Assembly: GCA_963974475.1 (NCBI GenBank)
Contig: CAXBCR010000001.1
Span: 62,001 to 126,000 of the forward strand
Direction of reading: 5' to 3'
Length of the DNA: 64,000 nucleotides
From: CAJXZP01 sp963974475
Lineage (GTDB): Bacteria > Bacteroidota > Bacteroidia > Flavobacteriales_G > Salibacteraceae
Position numbers and translations under genes: made by a program. Under the pieces are notes generated by a model. The model saw only the letters and a list, made by a program, of their open reading frames with translations, made no database searches and was not told where the DNA came from. How positions within the stretch are numbered: position 1 is the stretch's first letter; each line of letters begins with the position of its first letter. Of this stretch, positions 25,861 to 35,017 are shown piece by piece.

Positions 25861-25955
25861 CCGTCTTCAATCTTCGGACTCCAATCTTCAATCTCCGGAC
25901 TCCCGTCTTCCGTCTTCAATCTTCCGTCTTCGGACTCCCGTCTTCCGTCTCCCAA
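25861..25955. repeat. Degenerate CTTCCGT/CTTCAAT/GGACTCC oligonucleotide repeat
   Basis: About 95 bp composed of variants of three 7-mers (CGTCTTC, AATCTTC, GGACTCC) in irregular order, directly beyond the stop of the mpl-like gene. It has no spacer regularity, so it is not CRISPR. On the other strand it is GA-rich (GAAGACGGAAGACGGGAG). Confidence 0.75.
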
Positions 25956-25958
25956 CTC

Positions 25959-27317
25959 CTACCCCAACAGCTCCTTGGCATATTCATCCACATTAATCCC
26001 ACCATAATTACCTGAACTCATAAAAAGTAAATTCTTACCCTTCCATTCCATTTTTTCCAAGTAATTTTTTAATTCTTGAGTAGAATTAATAATAATTAAA
26101 TCGTCTTTACCGAAAGCCTCTTTTACTTGAGCAATCGTTAAATCGGGTAAGTTTTTATGTTTGGCCGTTTCCGGTAAGTAAAACAATACGGCATGATCCG
26201 GACTGTCAAACGAACCTCGGTATTCTTTCAAAAACTCAGGATTAAAACTACTAAACGTATGCAACTCCATCACCGCTACTAATTCACGTTTTGGCCATTG
26301 CGTTTTCACCGCGCTTGAAGTCGCTTTCAATTTGGATGGCGAATGTGCAAAATCTTTGTAAATCACCGTGTTTTCATTTTGAGCTACCGTTTCCAATCTT
26401 TTGGCTGCGCCTCCAAAATCAGAAATAGCTTCATAAAACATTTCATCGGTAACATCCATTTGGTTTAACACCATTCGAGCACCATTCAGATTCTGTAAGT
26501 TATGTGTACCAAATACATTTAACGCTACCTCACTCCCATTTACTAATAATGCAGTTTTCCCATCATTCACCGTGTTTTCAGGAGTTCCATACGGAAATAT
26601 TTTAACCGAGGCAGGCGCATCTTTCACCACTTTTTGAATGTTCTCATCAGCCTCAAAATAAACCAACGAACCATTGGGCTCAATTGTTTTTACAAAATCA
26701 GAAAATTGTTCTACGTAAAAATCAAAGGTGGGAAAAACATTAATGTGATCCCACGCAATACCCGAAATCAAAGAAACATGGGGCTTGTACCAAATAAACT
26801 TAGGTCGCATATCAATAGGAGAAGACAAGTACTCATCTCCTTCTAAAATAATGACATCCGCAGTCTTTGTCAATTTCACCATTCGGTCAAACCCGGCTAA
26901 TTGCGCTCCCACCATGTAATCAAAATCACGGTTAAAATAATTTAGCACATGTAGTATCATAGAAGTAATGGTGGTTTTACCGTGACTTCCCGCAATTACC
27001 ACTCGCTTTTTATCCTTACTTTGATTATAAATAAACTCGGGATAAGAATATACCTTCAATCCCAATTCTTGTGCTTTCAATAGCTCCGAATTATCTTTTC
27101 GCGCATGCATTCCTAAAATTACCGCATCTATATCCGTAGTAAGTTTTTCAGGAAACCAACCAAATTCCGCGGGTAGAATTCCCGCTTTTTTCAATCGTCC
27201 TTTAGACGGCTCAAAAACGGCATCATCACTACCGGTAACTTGATACCCTTTATCATGCATGGCCAACGCCAAATTATGCATTGCACTTCCCCCTATGGCT
27301 ATAAAATGAATTCTCAT
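25959..27317 (-). CDS. mpl: Mpl-like UDP-N-acetylmuramate--peptide ligase
   Basis: A 452-residue Mur-ligase family cytosolic enzyme. Mpl joins recycled L-Ala-gamma-D-Glu-meso-DAP tripeptide to UDP-MurNAc in peptidoglycan recycling. The N-terminal Rossmann-like MRIHFIAIGGSAMHNLALAM, the ATP P-loop VVIAGSHGKTTITSMILHVL at about 105-125 and the central SLISGIAWDHINVFPTFDFY are typical; GSAM in place of the usual GTFM is a local variation. I cannot exclude a MurC-type role, but length and the HARKDNSELLKA region favour Mpl. No terminator is evident downstream, where a GA-rich repeat begins. Confidence 0.82.
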   Translation of the reverse strand: MRIHFIAIGGSAMHNLALAMHDKGYQVTGSDDAVFEPSKGRLKKAGILPAEFGWFPEKLTTDIDAVILGMHARKDNSELLKAQELGLKVYSYPEFIYNQSKDKKRVVIAGSHGKTTITSMILHVLNYFNRDFDYMVGAQLAGFDRMVKLTKTADVIILEGDEYLSSPIDMRPKFIWYKPHVSLISGIAWDHINVFPTFDFYVEQFSDFVKTIEPNGSLVYFEADENIQKVVKDAPASVKIFPYGTPENTVNDGKTALLVNGSEVALNVFGTHNLQNLNGARMVLNQMDVTDEMFYEAISDFGGAAKRLETVAQNENTVIYKDFAHSPSKLKATSSAVKTQWPKRELVAVMELHTFSSFNPEFLKEYRGSFDSPDHAVLFYLPETAKHKNLPDLTIAQVKEAFGKDDLIIINSTQELKNYLEKMEWKGKNLLFMSSGNYGGINVDEYAKELLG

Positions 27318-27487
27318 AATCTTATTTAAATCAATTATTTACCTCAGCATAACGCTCCAGTAAACTCCAATTAATGGAAACCTAAACTTAATAAGGTCCG
27401 ATTGCATAGAGGAAGGGAATTAATTTTTCTTATAAACACATACCTGTTTGCTAACGAAACAGTAACAAATAGCATCAATTTTCGACT

Positions 27488-27495
27488 TACTTTTG
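27488..27495 (+). promoter_or_regulatory. Putative -7 box upstream of the thioesterase gene
   Basis: TACTTTTG matches TAnnTTTG and lies 16 bp before the ATG at 27512, which gives a leader of about 10 nt. Confidence 0.5.
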
Positions 27496-27511
27496 CAATC
27501 TAATTTAAGCA

Positions 27512-27922
27512 ATGGAATTTATCACACAACGAATCTGTATGGGCAAGGACCTTGGGGTTCACGGCAATTTATTTGGAGGAAACATGTTGAGTTGGATTGA
27601 CGAGGCGGCCGGAACAATGGCTGCAAGCGTTTGCCAATCGCCCAACATGGTGACACTCAAGGTAGATGAAGTAGTTTTTCGTAAGGCGGTAAAGGTGGGT
27701 TACCTCATCAAAATTTACGGTCAAGTTTGTAAAATGGGTACCACTTCGGTAACGCTACGAATGGAAGCTAGAAAGCATAACGTAATTACGCAAGAAGAAA
27801 TTTTGGTGTGCGATACCGAGGTCACTTTCGTGCGGATTGATGAGTATGGCGACACGGTGCCAATTCCGGAAAGTGTACGTAATTTATACAAGGAAATAAG
27901 TAGTAATTTTAAAGCGCAATAA
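27512..27922 (+). CDS. Acyl-CoA thioesterase, YciA-like hotdog protein
   Basis: A 136-residue cytosolic hotdog enzyme hydrolysing acyl-CoA thioesters. The family motif GNLFGGNMLSWIDEAAGTMA carries the catalytic Asp region, and VDEVVFRKAVKVGYLIKIYG with TSVTLRMEARKHN follow as in YciA/BFIT-type proteins. It is full length. It lies 22 bp before the metal exporter gene and probably shares its promoter at 27488, although no functional link is obvious. Confidence 0.9.
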   Translation: MEFITQRICMGKDLGVHGNLFGGNMLSWIDEAAGTMAASVCQSPNMVTLKVDEVVFRKAVKVGYLIKIYGQVCKMGTTSVTLRMEARKHNVITQEEILVCDTEVTFVRIDEYGDTVPIPESVRNLYKEISSNFKAQ

Positions 27923-27944
27923 TTTCACATTATATACCATAGGC

Positions 27945-29195
27945 ATGCAAATAGTTATCGATTTTATTCAGAAGTTCTTTTTCGAATTAGTCTATCTATT
28001 TGCCGAAATGTCACCCTATTTAATATTAGGATTCGCCTTGGCGGGCGTCTTACACGTATATTTTCCGAAGCATAAAGTAGCCAAATATTTAGGCCGTAAA
28101 AACCTGAAATCGGTCGTAAATGCCGCTATTCTAGGAATTCCACTTCCACTTTGTTCGTGTGGTGTAATTCCCACCGGTATTTCGTTCAATAAAAATGGGG
28201 CTAGCAAAGGTGCCACCGTTTCGTTTCTAATTTCCACCCCTCAAACCGGGGTAGATTCTATGTTGGTGACCTACTCTTTACTTGGGTTACCGTTTGCACT
28301 TATTCGCCCAATTGCCGCATTTATCACCGGAATTTTTGGCGGTGCGCTAACCAACGCAATGGACGATAGCAAAGAAGAACTTTTTGAAGATGAACCAGAA
28401 ATTGCACTCAAAGGCTCCAAACTTCAAACCGCATTGCATTATGCATTTGTGGAATTTTTGCAAGACATTGCTAAATGGCTCGTTGTCGGTTTAGCTATTG
28501 CAGCCTTTATCTCGGTTATCATTCCCGATGGTTTTATAGAACACAACTTGAGTAATCCCTACCTCAACATGCTCATCGTTTTGGTGGCATCTGTACCCAT
28601 GTATGTATGTGCTACCGGGTCGGTTCCTATTGCCGCAGTTTTAATGATGAAAGGTTTATCACCTGGAGCCGCTTTTGTTTTTTTAATGGCTGGACCCGCC
28701 ACCAATGCAGCAACCATGACGGTTATTAAACAATCGATGGGAACAAAAGCACTGATTTCATACCTAACCAGTATTATCGGAGGCGCTTTAATAATGGGCG
28801 TATTAGTCGATTTTTTACCTCCGCAATGGTTTATTCTACCCGGAATGGATGTAGGGGGGCACAACCACGAAGAAATGGGCTTGAGCTGGTTTGCCATCGC
28901 CTCGGCCATCACCCTATTCTTACTTATACTCAACGGATTTAGATTACAATACATACCAACAAAAATTAAAATAGAAGACATGGCAGATAATGAAAAAGTA
29001 TACACCGTAGAAGGAATGACCTGCAACCATTGCAAAGCTTCCGTAGAAAAAAACCTTGCCAAACTGGATAAAATCGAATTCGTAGAAGTTGATTTAGCCA
29101 ATAATGCCGTGAAGGTGAAAGGCGAAAATATTGACAACTCCATTATTGAAGCAGCCGTAAAGGATTTAGGCTACGATTATAAAGGCCAAAAATAA
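27945..29195 (+). CDS. SO_0444-type Cu/Zn efflux permease with C-terminal HMA domain
   Basis: A 416-residue inner-membrane permease. The conserved block PLPLCSCGVIPTGISFNKNG with STPQTGVDSMLVTYSLLG identifies the DUF318/SO_0444 permease family, linked to Cu/Zn efflux. About eight to ten membrane segments span residues 10-340. A charged linker is followed by a cytosolic heavy-metal-associated domain (about 350-416) with the metal site GMTCNHCKASVEKNL. The fused HMA domain probably delivers soft metal ions to the permease. A terminator follows at 29213. Metal specificity is inferred. Confidence 0.9.
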   Translation: MQIVIDFIQKFFFELVYLFAEMSPYLILGFALAGVLHVYFPKHKVAKYLGRKNLKSVVNAAILGIPLPLCSCGVIPTGISFNKNGASKGATVSFLISTPQTGVDSMLVTYSLLGLPFALIRPIAAFITGIFGGALTNAMDDSKEELFEDEPEIALKGSKLQTALHYAFVEFLQDIAKWLVVGLAIAAFISVIIPDGFIEHNLSNPYLNMLIVLVASVPMYVCATGSVPIAAVLMMKGLSPGAAFVFLMAGPATNAATMTVIKQSMGTKALISYLTSIIGGALIMGVLVDFLPPQWFILPGMDVGGHNHEEMGLSWFAIASAITLFLLILNGFRLQYIPTKIKIEDMADNEKVYTVEGMTCNHCKASVEKNLAKLDKIEFVEVDLANNAVKVKGENIDNSIIEAAVKDLGYDYKGQK

Positions 29196-29212
29196 ATCGA
29201 AAATCGCACTTC

Positions 29213-29243
29213 AAGCTCAAACCTTCAATGGTTTGAGCCTTTT
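29213..29243 (+). terminator. Intrinsic terminator after the metal exporter gene
   Basis: A perfect 9-bp stem (GCTCAAACC / GGTTTGAGC) with loop TTCAAT is followed by CTTTTA. Confidence 0.75.
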
Positions 29244-29314
29244 ACTTAACAAGTAATGCTTTAGCAAATTAGCGTTAGAGCAACCATAAAATCAATCAAG
29301 GGTTAGATAAACAG

Positions 29315-30286
29315 ATGGGAATCAAAAAAAACGTATTCAAATTTATTAAAAACACAGGGTTTAGCTCCATTCCGAGTAATGAAGGAGCACGACTCATTAA
29401 TAAAGATGGGTCGATAAACATTCAACGTAACGGACTTAAATTTTCGCAACGTTTTGATGTTTTTCATTGGTTGATAAACATGAGTTGGGGTACATTTTTT
29501 GCCGTCCTATTAGCCGGATATATTTTGGTAAATATCGCCTTCGGATTTCTATACGTATTTCTAGGTATGGATGGCTTGTCGGGTGTTCACTCCACCCAGT
29601 TTTTAAATCAGTTTTTAGAAGCGTTCTACTTTAGCTCACAAACCCTAACCACTCTTGGATACGGTGCTGTGAGTCCTCTAAGTACTTCCCACAACTTAGT
29701 GGCCAGTTTCGAATCATTTATCGGCCTACTGAGTTTTGCTACTTCCACTGGTTTGCTGTACGGGCGATTTTCTAAACCTAAATCTAAAATTTTGTTTAGC
29801 CATAAAGCGTTAATTTCTCCTTACCAAGTTAATAATACGGCATTAATGATGCGACTTGTCAACAGTAAAAATGACCAACTCATTAATGTAAACGCAAGTA
29901 TGACACTCACCTATTTAGATACCAATGAAGGTGTTGCCACTCGTCAGTTTCAAAAATTGGATTTAGAGATTTCGCATATAGAACTGCTAGCTTCTAGTTG
30001 GACGATCGTTCATCCTATTACCGACAAAAGCGTTTTTTATAACCTCACGGAAGATGATTTGAAACCACTTGATATCGAAATGTTTCTACACATAGATGGA
30101 TATGACGAAACCTACTCGCAGCAAATTCATACTCGAACTTCTTATAAATTTAATGAGCTTGTATGGGGCGCCAAATTTGTATCTATCTTGGGAAGAAATG
30201 AACAAAATCAAGCGACTTTGGGTTTAGATAAATTTAATGATTACGAATTAGTTTCCTTACCTAACACAACTAGTACTCGTGCTTAA
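29315..30286 (+). CDS. Inward-rectifier-type potassium channel (KirBac-like)
   Basis: A 323-residue inner-membrane K+ channel subunit, expected to form tetramers. TM1 is at about 58-82 (WGTFFAVLLAGYILVNIAFG), the pore helix and filter at about 105-118 (SSQTLTTLGYGAVSP, filter TLGYG), TM2 at about 130-150, and an immunoglobulin-like Kir cytoplasmic domain at about 160-315 (LSFATSTGLLYGRFSKPKSK at its start). It is full length. The 3' end overlaps the GTG start of the truA-like gene by 8 bp, so the two are probably co-translated. Confidence 0.94.
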   Translation: MGIKKNVFKFIKNTGFSSIPSNEGARLINKDGSINIQRNGLKFSQRFDVFHWLINMSWGTFFAVLLAGYILVNIAFGFLYVFLGMDGLSGVHSTQFLNQFLEAFYFSSQTLTTLGYGAVSPLSTSHNLVASFESFIGLLSFATSTGLLYGRFSKPKSKILFSHKALISPYQVNNTALMMRLVNSKNDQLINVNASMTLTYLDTNEGVATRQFQKLDLEISHIELLASSWTIVHPITDKSVFYNLTEDDLKPLDIEMFLHIDGYDETYSQQIHTRTSYKFNELVWGAKFVSILGRNEQNQATLGLDKFNDYELVSLPNTTSTRA

Positions 30287-31076
30287 AAAAGAATTTTTCT
30301 ATCTCGTTCACATTCAGTATTTAGGTTTCCGTTTTCATGGATGGGCCAAACAGCCTAATCTTAAAACCGTACATGGCATGATTGATAAAACCTTGCGTTT
30401 TGCCTTAGGTCATTCCGATTTTAAAACTATGGGAACCAGCAGAACGGATGCTATGGTATCTGCAAATCATAGTGCTTTCGAACTCTTTCTTGCCAAACCA
30501 CTTCCTGATTTAGATGCGTTTTTAGATTTCTTTAATCAAAATTTACCTACCGATATCCGCGCAATAAAAGTGGAACAGGTAGATGAAAATTTCAACATCA
30601 TTAATACGCCCAAAACGAAAGTCTACGAATACTTGTTCGCCTACGGAAAAAAAGGAAATCCTTTAATGGCTTCATTAATGTGTTTTATTCAATCTGAATT
30701 AGATATCCCGTTGATGCAACAAGGCGCAAAGTTGTTTTTAGGCAAACATAATTTCAGTTCGTTTGTTACCAAACCAAAAGAGAATACGCAATTTGAAAGA
30801 GAAATCTTAACCTCCGAAATTATCGTGAACACGAAATACACGGCTAACTTTTTTCCAGAATACAGTTTTATTTATAAAGTGAGCTCTAAGGGTTTTATGC
30901 GCAATCAAGTCCGATTAATGATGGGACAACTCATTCAATTGGGCCGAAATGAAATTACACTTGACCAATTGCAAGAATTAATTGATAAACGCAGAGAAAA
31001 ACCGCTCACCTTTATTGCTCCTGCTTCCGGATTAATTCTCGATGAAATTGAATTTGACCTTTCCCCTAAAAAATAG
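30279..31076 (+). CDS. TruA-like tRNA pseudouridine synthase (divergent)
   Basis: A 265-residue protein of the TruA family, which isomerises uridines 38-40 of tRNA anticodon arms. YLGFRFHGWAKQP and TVHGMIDKTL match the N-terminus. The active-site loop is MGTSRTDAMVSANHSAFEL: the catalytic Asp in RTD is retained, but the usual GAGRTDxGVHA is altered to MVSA. The C-terminal GFMRNQVRLMMGQLIQLGRN matches the family block FLxxQVRxMxG. The start is GTG at 30279, within the Kir gene. Altered loop residues suggest a paralogue with different RNA targets, but the only TruA cannot be excluded from one window. Confidence 0.85.
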   Translation: MLKKEFFYLVHIQYLGFRFHGWAKQPNLKTVHGMIDKTLRFALGHSDFKTMGTSRTDAMVSANHSAFELFLAKPLPDLDAFLDFFNQNLPTDIRAIKVEQVDENFNIINTPKTKVYEYLFAYGKKGNPLMASLMCFIQSELDIPLMQQGAKLFLGKHNFSSFVTKPKENTQFEREILTSEIIVNTKYTANFFPEYSFIYKVSSKGFMRNQVRLMMGQLIQLGRNEITLDQLQELIDKRREKPLTFIAPASGLILDEIEFDLSPKK

Positions 31077-31081
31077 GGCCT

Positions 31082-31112
31082 AAAAAAATCGCTTCACAAT
31101 GTGAAGCGATTT
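31082..31112 (-). terminator. Terminator between convergent truA-like and lipoprotein genes
   Basis: A perfect stem (AAATCGCTTCAC / GTGAAGCGATTT) with loop AAT. The T-run is on the minus strand, so it mainly serves the lipoprotein gene. Confidence 0.8.
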
Positions 31113-31142
31113 GGGGATTGCGGTATGCAGTATTATTTTCTC

Positions 31143-31631
31143 TTAGTGTTTGAAGATTGCTTTAATGGTTAAATCAGCCTGTAAAGTGGAATCATATGTA
31201 GTAGTCTCCAAAATCAATTCGCTAGATGTCAGTGTGTTAATTTTAAACTCGACTACATCGCCACCATCAGTCATTACAACCTTAGTGTCATTTGAAGTTA
31301 ATTCCCAAGTACCACTCATACTTGTTTGAGGAGCATTTGGATCCCATTTAAGAGCACCCTCATCACTCTGAACAGTTTTATCCGATTTAAACAAAATTAA
31401 ATCATCCTTTGCGCAAGCATCTTGCAATGCAAAAACATCTCTTTCCCCAACGGGGTCAGGGAACGTTACTAAATTTGAAGTCATAACCCAACTTGATTGA
31501 GTTAATAACCCCGACTTGGTTGCAGTAGGTTCATTGGTACCTGTAGTTTCTTTTTTACAAGATTCTAAAGTCGATAAAAATGCGATCGCGAAAATCGCTA
31601 GTACTGCTGTGATAAATTTTGTAGTTTTCAT
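31143..31631 (-). CDS. Lipoprotein, lipocalin-like
   Basis: A predicted lipoprotein of 162 residues: MKTTKFITAVLAIFAIAFLS, then lipobox LESC with the acylated Cys near residue 25. The mature part has a lipocalin-like pattern common in Bacteroidota lipoproteins (SSWVMTSNLVTF, LILFKSDKTVQSDEGALKWD, SGTWELTSNDTKVVMTDGGD). An upstream ATG at 31658 would add ten residues, but the -7 box at 31656-31663 lies over it, so the start is 31631. The ligand or role is unknown. Confidence 0.82.
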   Translation of the reverse strand: MKTTKFITAVLAIFAIAFLSTLESCKKETTGTNEPTATKSGLLTQSSWVMTSNLVTFPDPVGERDVFALQDACAKDDLILFKSDKTVQSDEGALKWDPNAPQTSMSGTWELTSNDTKVVMTDGGDVVEFKINTLTSSELILETTTYDSTLQADLTIKAIFKH

Positions 31632-31655
31632 AATAGTTGGTTTGTGTTGTGGTTG

Positions 31656-31663
31656 CAAAGATA
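31656..31663 (-). promoter_or_regulatory. Promoter -7 box of the lipoprotein gene
   Basis: The minus strand reads TATCTTTG, a perfect TAnnTTTG. It lies 24 bp before the ATG at 31631 and settles the start choice for that gene. Confidence 0.6.
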
Positions 31664-31835
31664 GGCTGACAGTTGAGTTTTAAAAACTATTTAGTCACAA
31701 ACTATCACTATTTGGTCACAGAAATCACTATTTGACCCAAATAGCCCAATTCCTACCCCTTGCTTAATGTACCTATATCCTTTCTATTCCGCTTTATTTT
31801 ACCCAAATTTGCCCCACTTCAAACAGTATTAGCAG

Positions 31836-33521
31836 ATGTATCATATTTCCAGGAGTTTTGTCATTTTCGTTTCCCTCGGGTTATTTGTTGTTTACCTTAT
31901 AGGTTTAATATATCCCGACATCATGGAGGTAGATGCCGCGCAGTATGCTGCAATGAGTATGGAAATGTCACAAACCAATAGTTTTCTTCAGGTCCATCAT
32001 TTAGGAATTAATTATTTAGATAAGCCCCCGCTTATATTTTGGTTAGGTGCGTTATCTATCAAACTTTTTGGCATCAACCACTTTGCGTATCGGTTGCCCA
32101 ATTTCCTAATCACACTCATTGGTATTTTCGCCACCTATGCGTTAGGGAAGAGACTATATAATAGGAATACTGGAATTTTAAGCGGTATCCTGATTGCAAG
32201 TTCGCAGATATATATTCTTCATAACCATGATGTACGTACCGACACCTTATTAACCAATTTTGTGGTGATTGCTATTTGGCAGGGTTATGAATACCTTCAA
32301 ACGAAGAAACTTTCCAATTTCATTTTTGCCTTTGTTGCAGTTGGCTTTGCGATGTTAGCAAAAGGCCCCATTGGAGCCGTGGTTCCGGTAATGGCATTGG
32401 GTACTCATTTATTATATAAGCGTGATTGGGCCAACATTTTTAATTGGAGATGGATCATTGGTATCGGTATTGTTTTAGTCATTCTTGCTCCTATGCTTTG
32501 GGGTTTATATCAACAATTTGATTTGCATCCCGAAGCCAGTGTGAATGGTCGGACTGGAGTTTCAGGATTACGATTCTTCTTTTGGGAACAAAGTTTTGGT
32601 CGTATAACGGGTGAAAACGTGTGGAAAGATGACTCATCCTATTTCTTTTTTACCCACAACTATTTATGGGAATTCTTACCATGGTCACTTCTGGGCATCG
32701 TGGCCATGTTCACCAAATTCAAAAATCTATTCGGTAGTAAATTCTCTTTTACCAGCAGTAACGAAATGTTAACCATGGGCGGATTTATTTTCCCGTTCCT
32801 CGCATTATCTACTTCACATTATAAATTACCTCATTATATAATGGTAATTATGCCTATGGCTGCTATTTTTACTGCTGGCTATATTGATTCTATCATAAGC
32901 TCAGAAAACGCAAAAGCACGAAATGTGCTATCCATTATTCAATGGGTTTTCTCTATTCTTATTGGATTTTTGGTATTGTTCATTTTGTATTTCATCTTCC
33001 CTGCCCAGCACGCAGTATGGTGGATGGTTCCTTTAACACTTTTTGTATTAGGATTTATGCTGTTCAGAAAAACGGATAGAGTAATTCGTTTAATTGGCCC
33101 ATCTTTAGTAGCCGTTGTGCTTACCAATATTGTGATGAATGGGTACTTTTATCCTCAATTAAATCAATACCAATCCGGTCGTAAATTAGCCGATTGGGCG
33201 GTTGAAAACCACATCGGTTCCGACCAACTCGTGTTAGTCAACAAACATTATTTCAACATCTATTTCTACTCAGGTCAAAATTACCATTGGTCCTACCCAG
33301 GAAAAATCAAAAAGACCATTCAGTCTCAGGATTTATATGTTTTTACCAACGATTTAGGATTAAAACAGTTTAAAGAAAATGACATCACTTATAAAATCGA
33401 AAAAAGACTTTATAACTTCCCAAATTCCGAATTAACATTTGAGTTTTTGAATCCGGATACTAGGAAAAATGCGTTAGAAAACTTTTACATCCTTAAAGTG
33501 GACCAAACCAAACCGTTATAA
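31836..33521 (+). CDS. ArnT-like glycosyltransferase family 39 membrane protein
   Basis: A 561-residue polytopic membrane protein with about 12 helices of the GT-C fold. The first periplasmic loop has the acidic motif IMEVDAAQYAAMSMEM, followed by LGINYLDKPPLIFWLGALSI, as in ArnT/PMT enzymes that use polyprenyl-phosphate sugars. The LDKPP motif is a hallmark of ArnT-like proteins. The acceptor (lipid A, other lipid or protein) cannot be told. A second GT39 gene follows after 10 bp. Confidence 0.9.
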   Translation: MYHISRSFVIFVSLGLFVVYLIGLIYPDIMEVDAAQYAAMSMEMSQTNSFLQVHHLGINYLDKPPLIFWLGALSIKLFGINHFAYRLPNFLITLIGIFATYALGKRLYNRNTGILSGILIASSQIYILHNHDVRTDTLLTNFVVIAIWQGYEYLQTKKLSNFIFAFVAVGFAMLAKGPIGAVVPVMALGTHLLYKRDWANIFNWRWIIGIGIVLVILAPMLWGLYQQFDLHPEASVNGRTGVSGLRFFFWEQSFGRITGENVWKDDSSYFFFTHNYLWEFLPWSLLGIVAMFTKFKNLFGSKFSFTSSNEMLTMGGFIFPFLALSTSHYKLPHYIMVIMPMAAIFTAGYIDSIISSENAKARNVLSIIQWVFSILIGFLVLFILYFIFPAQHAVWWMVPLTLFVLGFMLFRKTDRVIRLIGPSLVAVVLTNIVMNGYFYPQLNQYQSGRKLADWAVENHIGSDQLVLVNKHYFNIYFYSGQNYHWSYPGKIKKTIQSQDLYVFTNDLGLKQFKENDITYKIEKRLYNFPNSELTFEFLNPDTRKNALENFYILKVDQTKPL

Positions 33522-33531
33522 TTAGGGCGTT

Positions 33532-34962
33532 ATGGACAAAAACACCCCCTTTCACCTTTTTGTGCTCACCGTTTGTATTGGGTTAATTGCCCCTTTAGCG
33601 GTGCAAGACGGGATGTTTATGGATGGCCAAATTTATGCTGCCGTTTCTCATAATTTGGCCAATGGACATGGTTCGTTTTGGTTTCCTACTTTCTCCAAAT
33701 TTTTCATGACTGATTATAGCGAGCAACTACCTCTGTTTTTTGGGGTGCAAGCGATATTCTTTAAAATACTTGGTGATAGCATTTACACCGAACGAATTTT
33801 CTCCCTAATCATGGCGTTAATTACCGGTTGGAACATTGTATTAATTTGGAGACTCATCTATCACAACGAGTCCGATTCAAAAAACCGTACTTGGTTACCC
33901 CTATTCTTTTGGATTATGATACCTGTCATTTCTTGGTCGTATATTCATAATGTGGAAGAGATGCTAATGAGCGTATTTGCCACGGCATCTGTGTATTTTA
34001 TTCTGAAAGGGTTAATTACGGAAAAGAACCTCCTTCCCAATATCATTATCGGTGGCATATTCCTATTTCTAACCAGTTTCTGTAAAGGTTTTCAAGGACT
34101 TTTCCCATTGGTTACGATTGTCTTTTATGCTTTATTTTTCAAAACCATTTCATTCAAAAAGGCTTTGGGTTATAGCGTTGTTTTAGGCTTAGTTCCTTTT
34201 ATTATATATGCCCTTCTACTGTGGAACGACACCTCTTACCTTTCTATCGAAAATTATTTTAACAACCGTATTGTTCGCACATTTACAAAATCCTATTCTG
34301 CTACCACTACCAATCATTTTAGTCTGCTAAATCAAATTTTCGAACAACTTATTCCTGTTTTCATCATTTTAGCTTTGTCATTTGCTATTTTAAAATGGAA
34401 GATAAAAAATAGCAGGTTATCCATCGATTGGAAACGGTTTGGATTCTTTTTGTCATTGGGATTAGCGGGTTCATTACCATTAATGATTACCTTGGAACAA
34501 CGAGGTTTTTACCTCACCACCTCCTTTCCTTTTACTGCAATTGCCTTCGCATGTATGGGCGAAAATATGCTGCATCCGGTTTTAGACCGAATCAACCCAA
34601 ATGGAAAGGGTTTCCGTATTTTCAATGCCGTATCCATTATTGGTCTTGTGGGAGTAATTATTCTAACAGGTTTAAGTATTGGTAAATCAAAACGAAACCA
34701 AGATGAGTTGCATGATGTGTATCTCATCGGTGCAAATGTTCCCGAAAACAGCAATTTTTCTATTCCGAATTCTTTGAAAGGTAATTATGGTTTACAAGCG
34801 TATTTTATTCGCCATTTTTATATCAGCCTTGACCCAGACACAGCTAATTTGCATACCTATTTCTTAACGTTAAAGGGGTCTAACACACAAATACCTGCGG
34901 GCTTCCTTCCAGTTGAGTTAGATTTTAAAACATATCAACTATACCAACGAAACGAACCATAA
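33532..34962 (+). CDS. Glycosyltransferase family 39-like membrane protein
   Basis: A 476-residue polytopic GT-C protein, divergent from its upstream neighbour. The N-terminus has GMFMDGQIYAAVSHNLANGH, an acidic first-loop motif, and DYSEQLPLFFGVQAIFFKIL, the counterpart of the ArnT DKPP loop. About ten helices follow, then a short periplasmic C-terminal part. It is in tandem with the other GT39 gene, 10 bp apart, so the two probably act in one glycan-modification route. Confidence 0.85.
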   Translation: MDKNTPFHLFVLTVCIGLIAPLAVQDGMFMDGQIYAAVSHNLANGHGSFWFPTFSKFFMTDYSEQLPLFFGVQAIFFKILGDSIYTERIFSLIMALITGWNIVLIWRLIYHNESDSKNRTWLPLFFWIMIPVISWSYIHNVEEMLMSVFATASVYFILKGLITEKNLLPNIIIGGIFLFLTSFCKGFQGLFPLVTIVFYALFFKTISFKKALGYSVVLGLVPFIIYALLLWNDTSYLSIENYFNNRIVRTFTKSYSATTTNHFSLLNQIFEQLIPVFIILALSFAILKWKIKNSRLSIDWKRFGFFLSLGLAGSLPLMITLEQRGFYLTTSFPFTAIAFACMGENMLHPVLDRINPNGKGFRIFNAVSIIGLVGVIILTGLSIGKSKRNQDELHDVYLIGANVPENSNFSIPNSLKGNYGLQAYFIRHFYISLDPDTANLHTYFLTLKGSNTQIPAGFLPVELDFKTYQLYQRNEP

Positions 34963-34971
34963 GCGCAAAAA

Positions 34972-34999
34972 AATGGCCCTTGAAAATTCAAGAGCCATT
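34972..34999 (-). terminator. Terminator between convergent GT39 and S46 peptidase genes
   Basis: A 13-bp stem with one mismatch (AATGGCcCTTGAA / TTCAAGaGCCATT). It is preceded on the plus strand by an A-run, which forms the T-run for the minus-strand peptidase gene. Confidence 0.8.
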
Positions 35000-35017
35000 C
35001 TTAATTCGTTTTTATGA

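Noticed and set aside
25861..25955. CRISPR array
   Set aside because: The 7-bp blocks are irregular, with no constant repeat length, no spacers and no cas genes.
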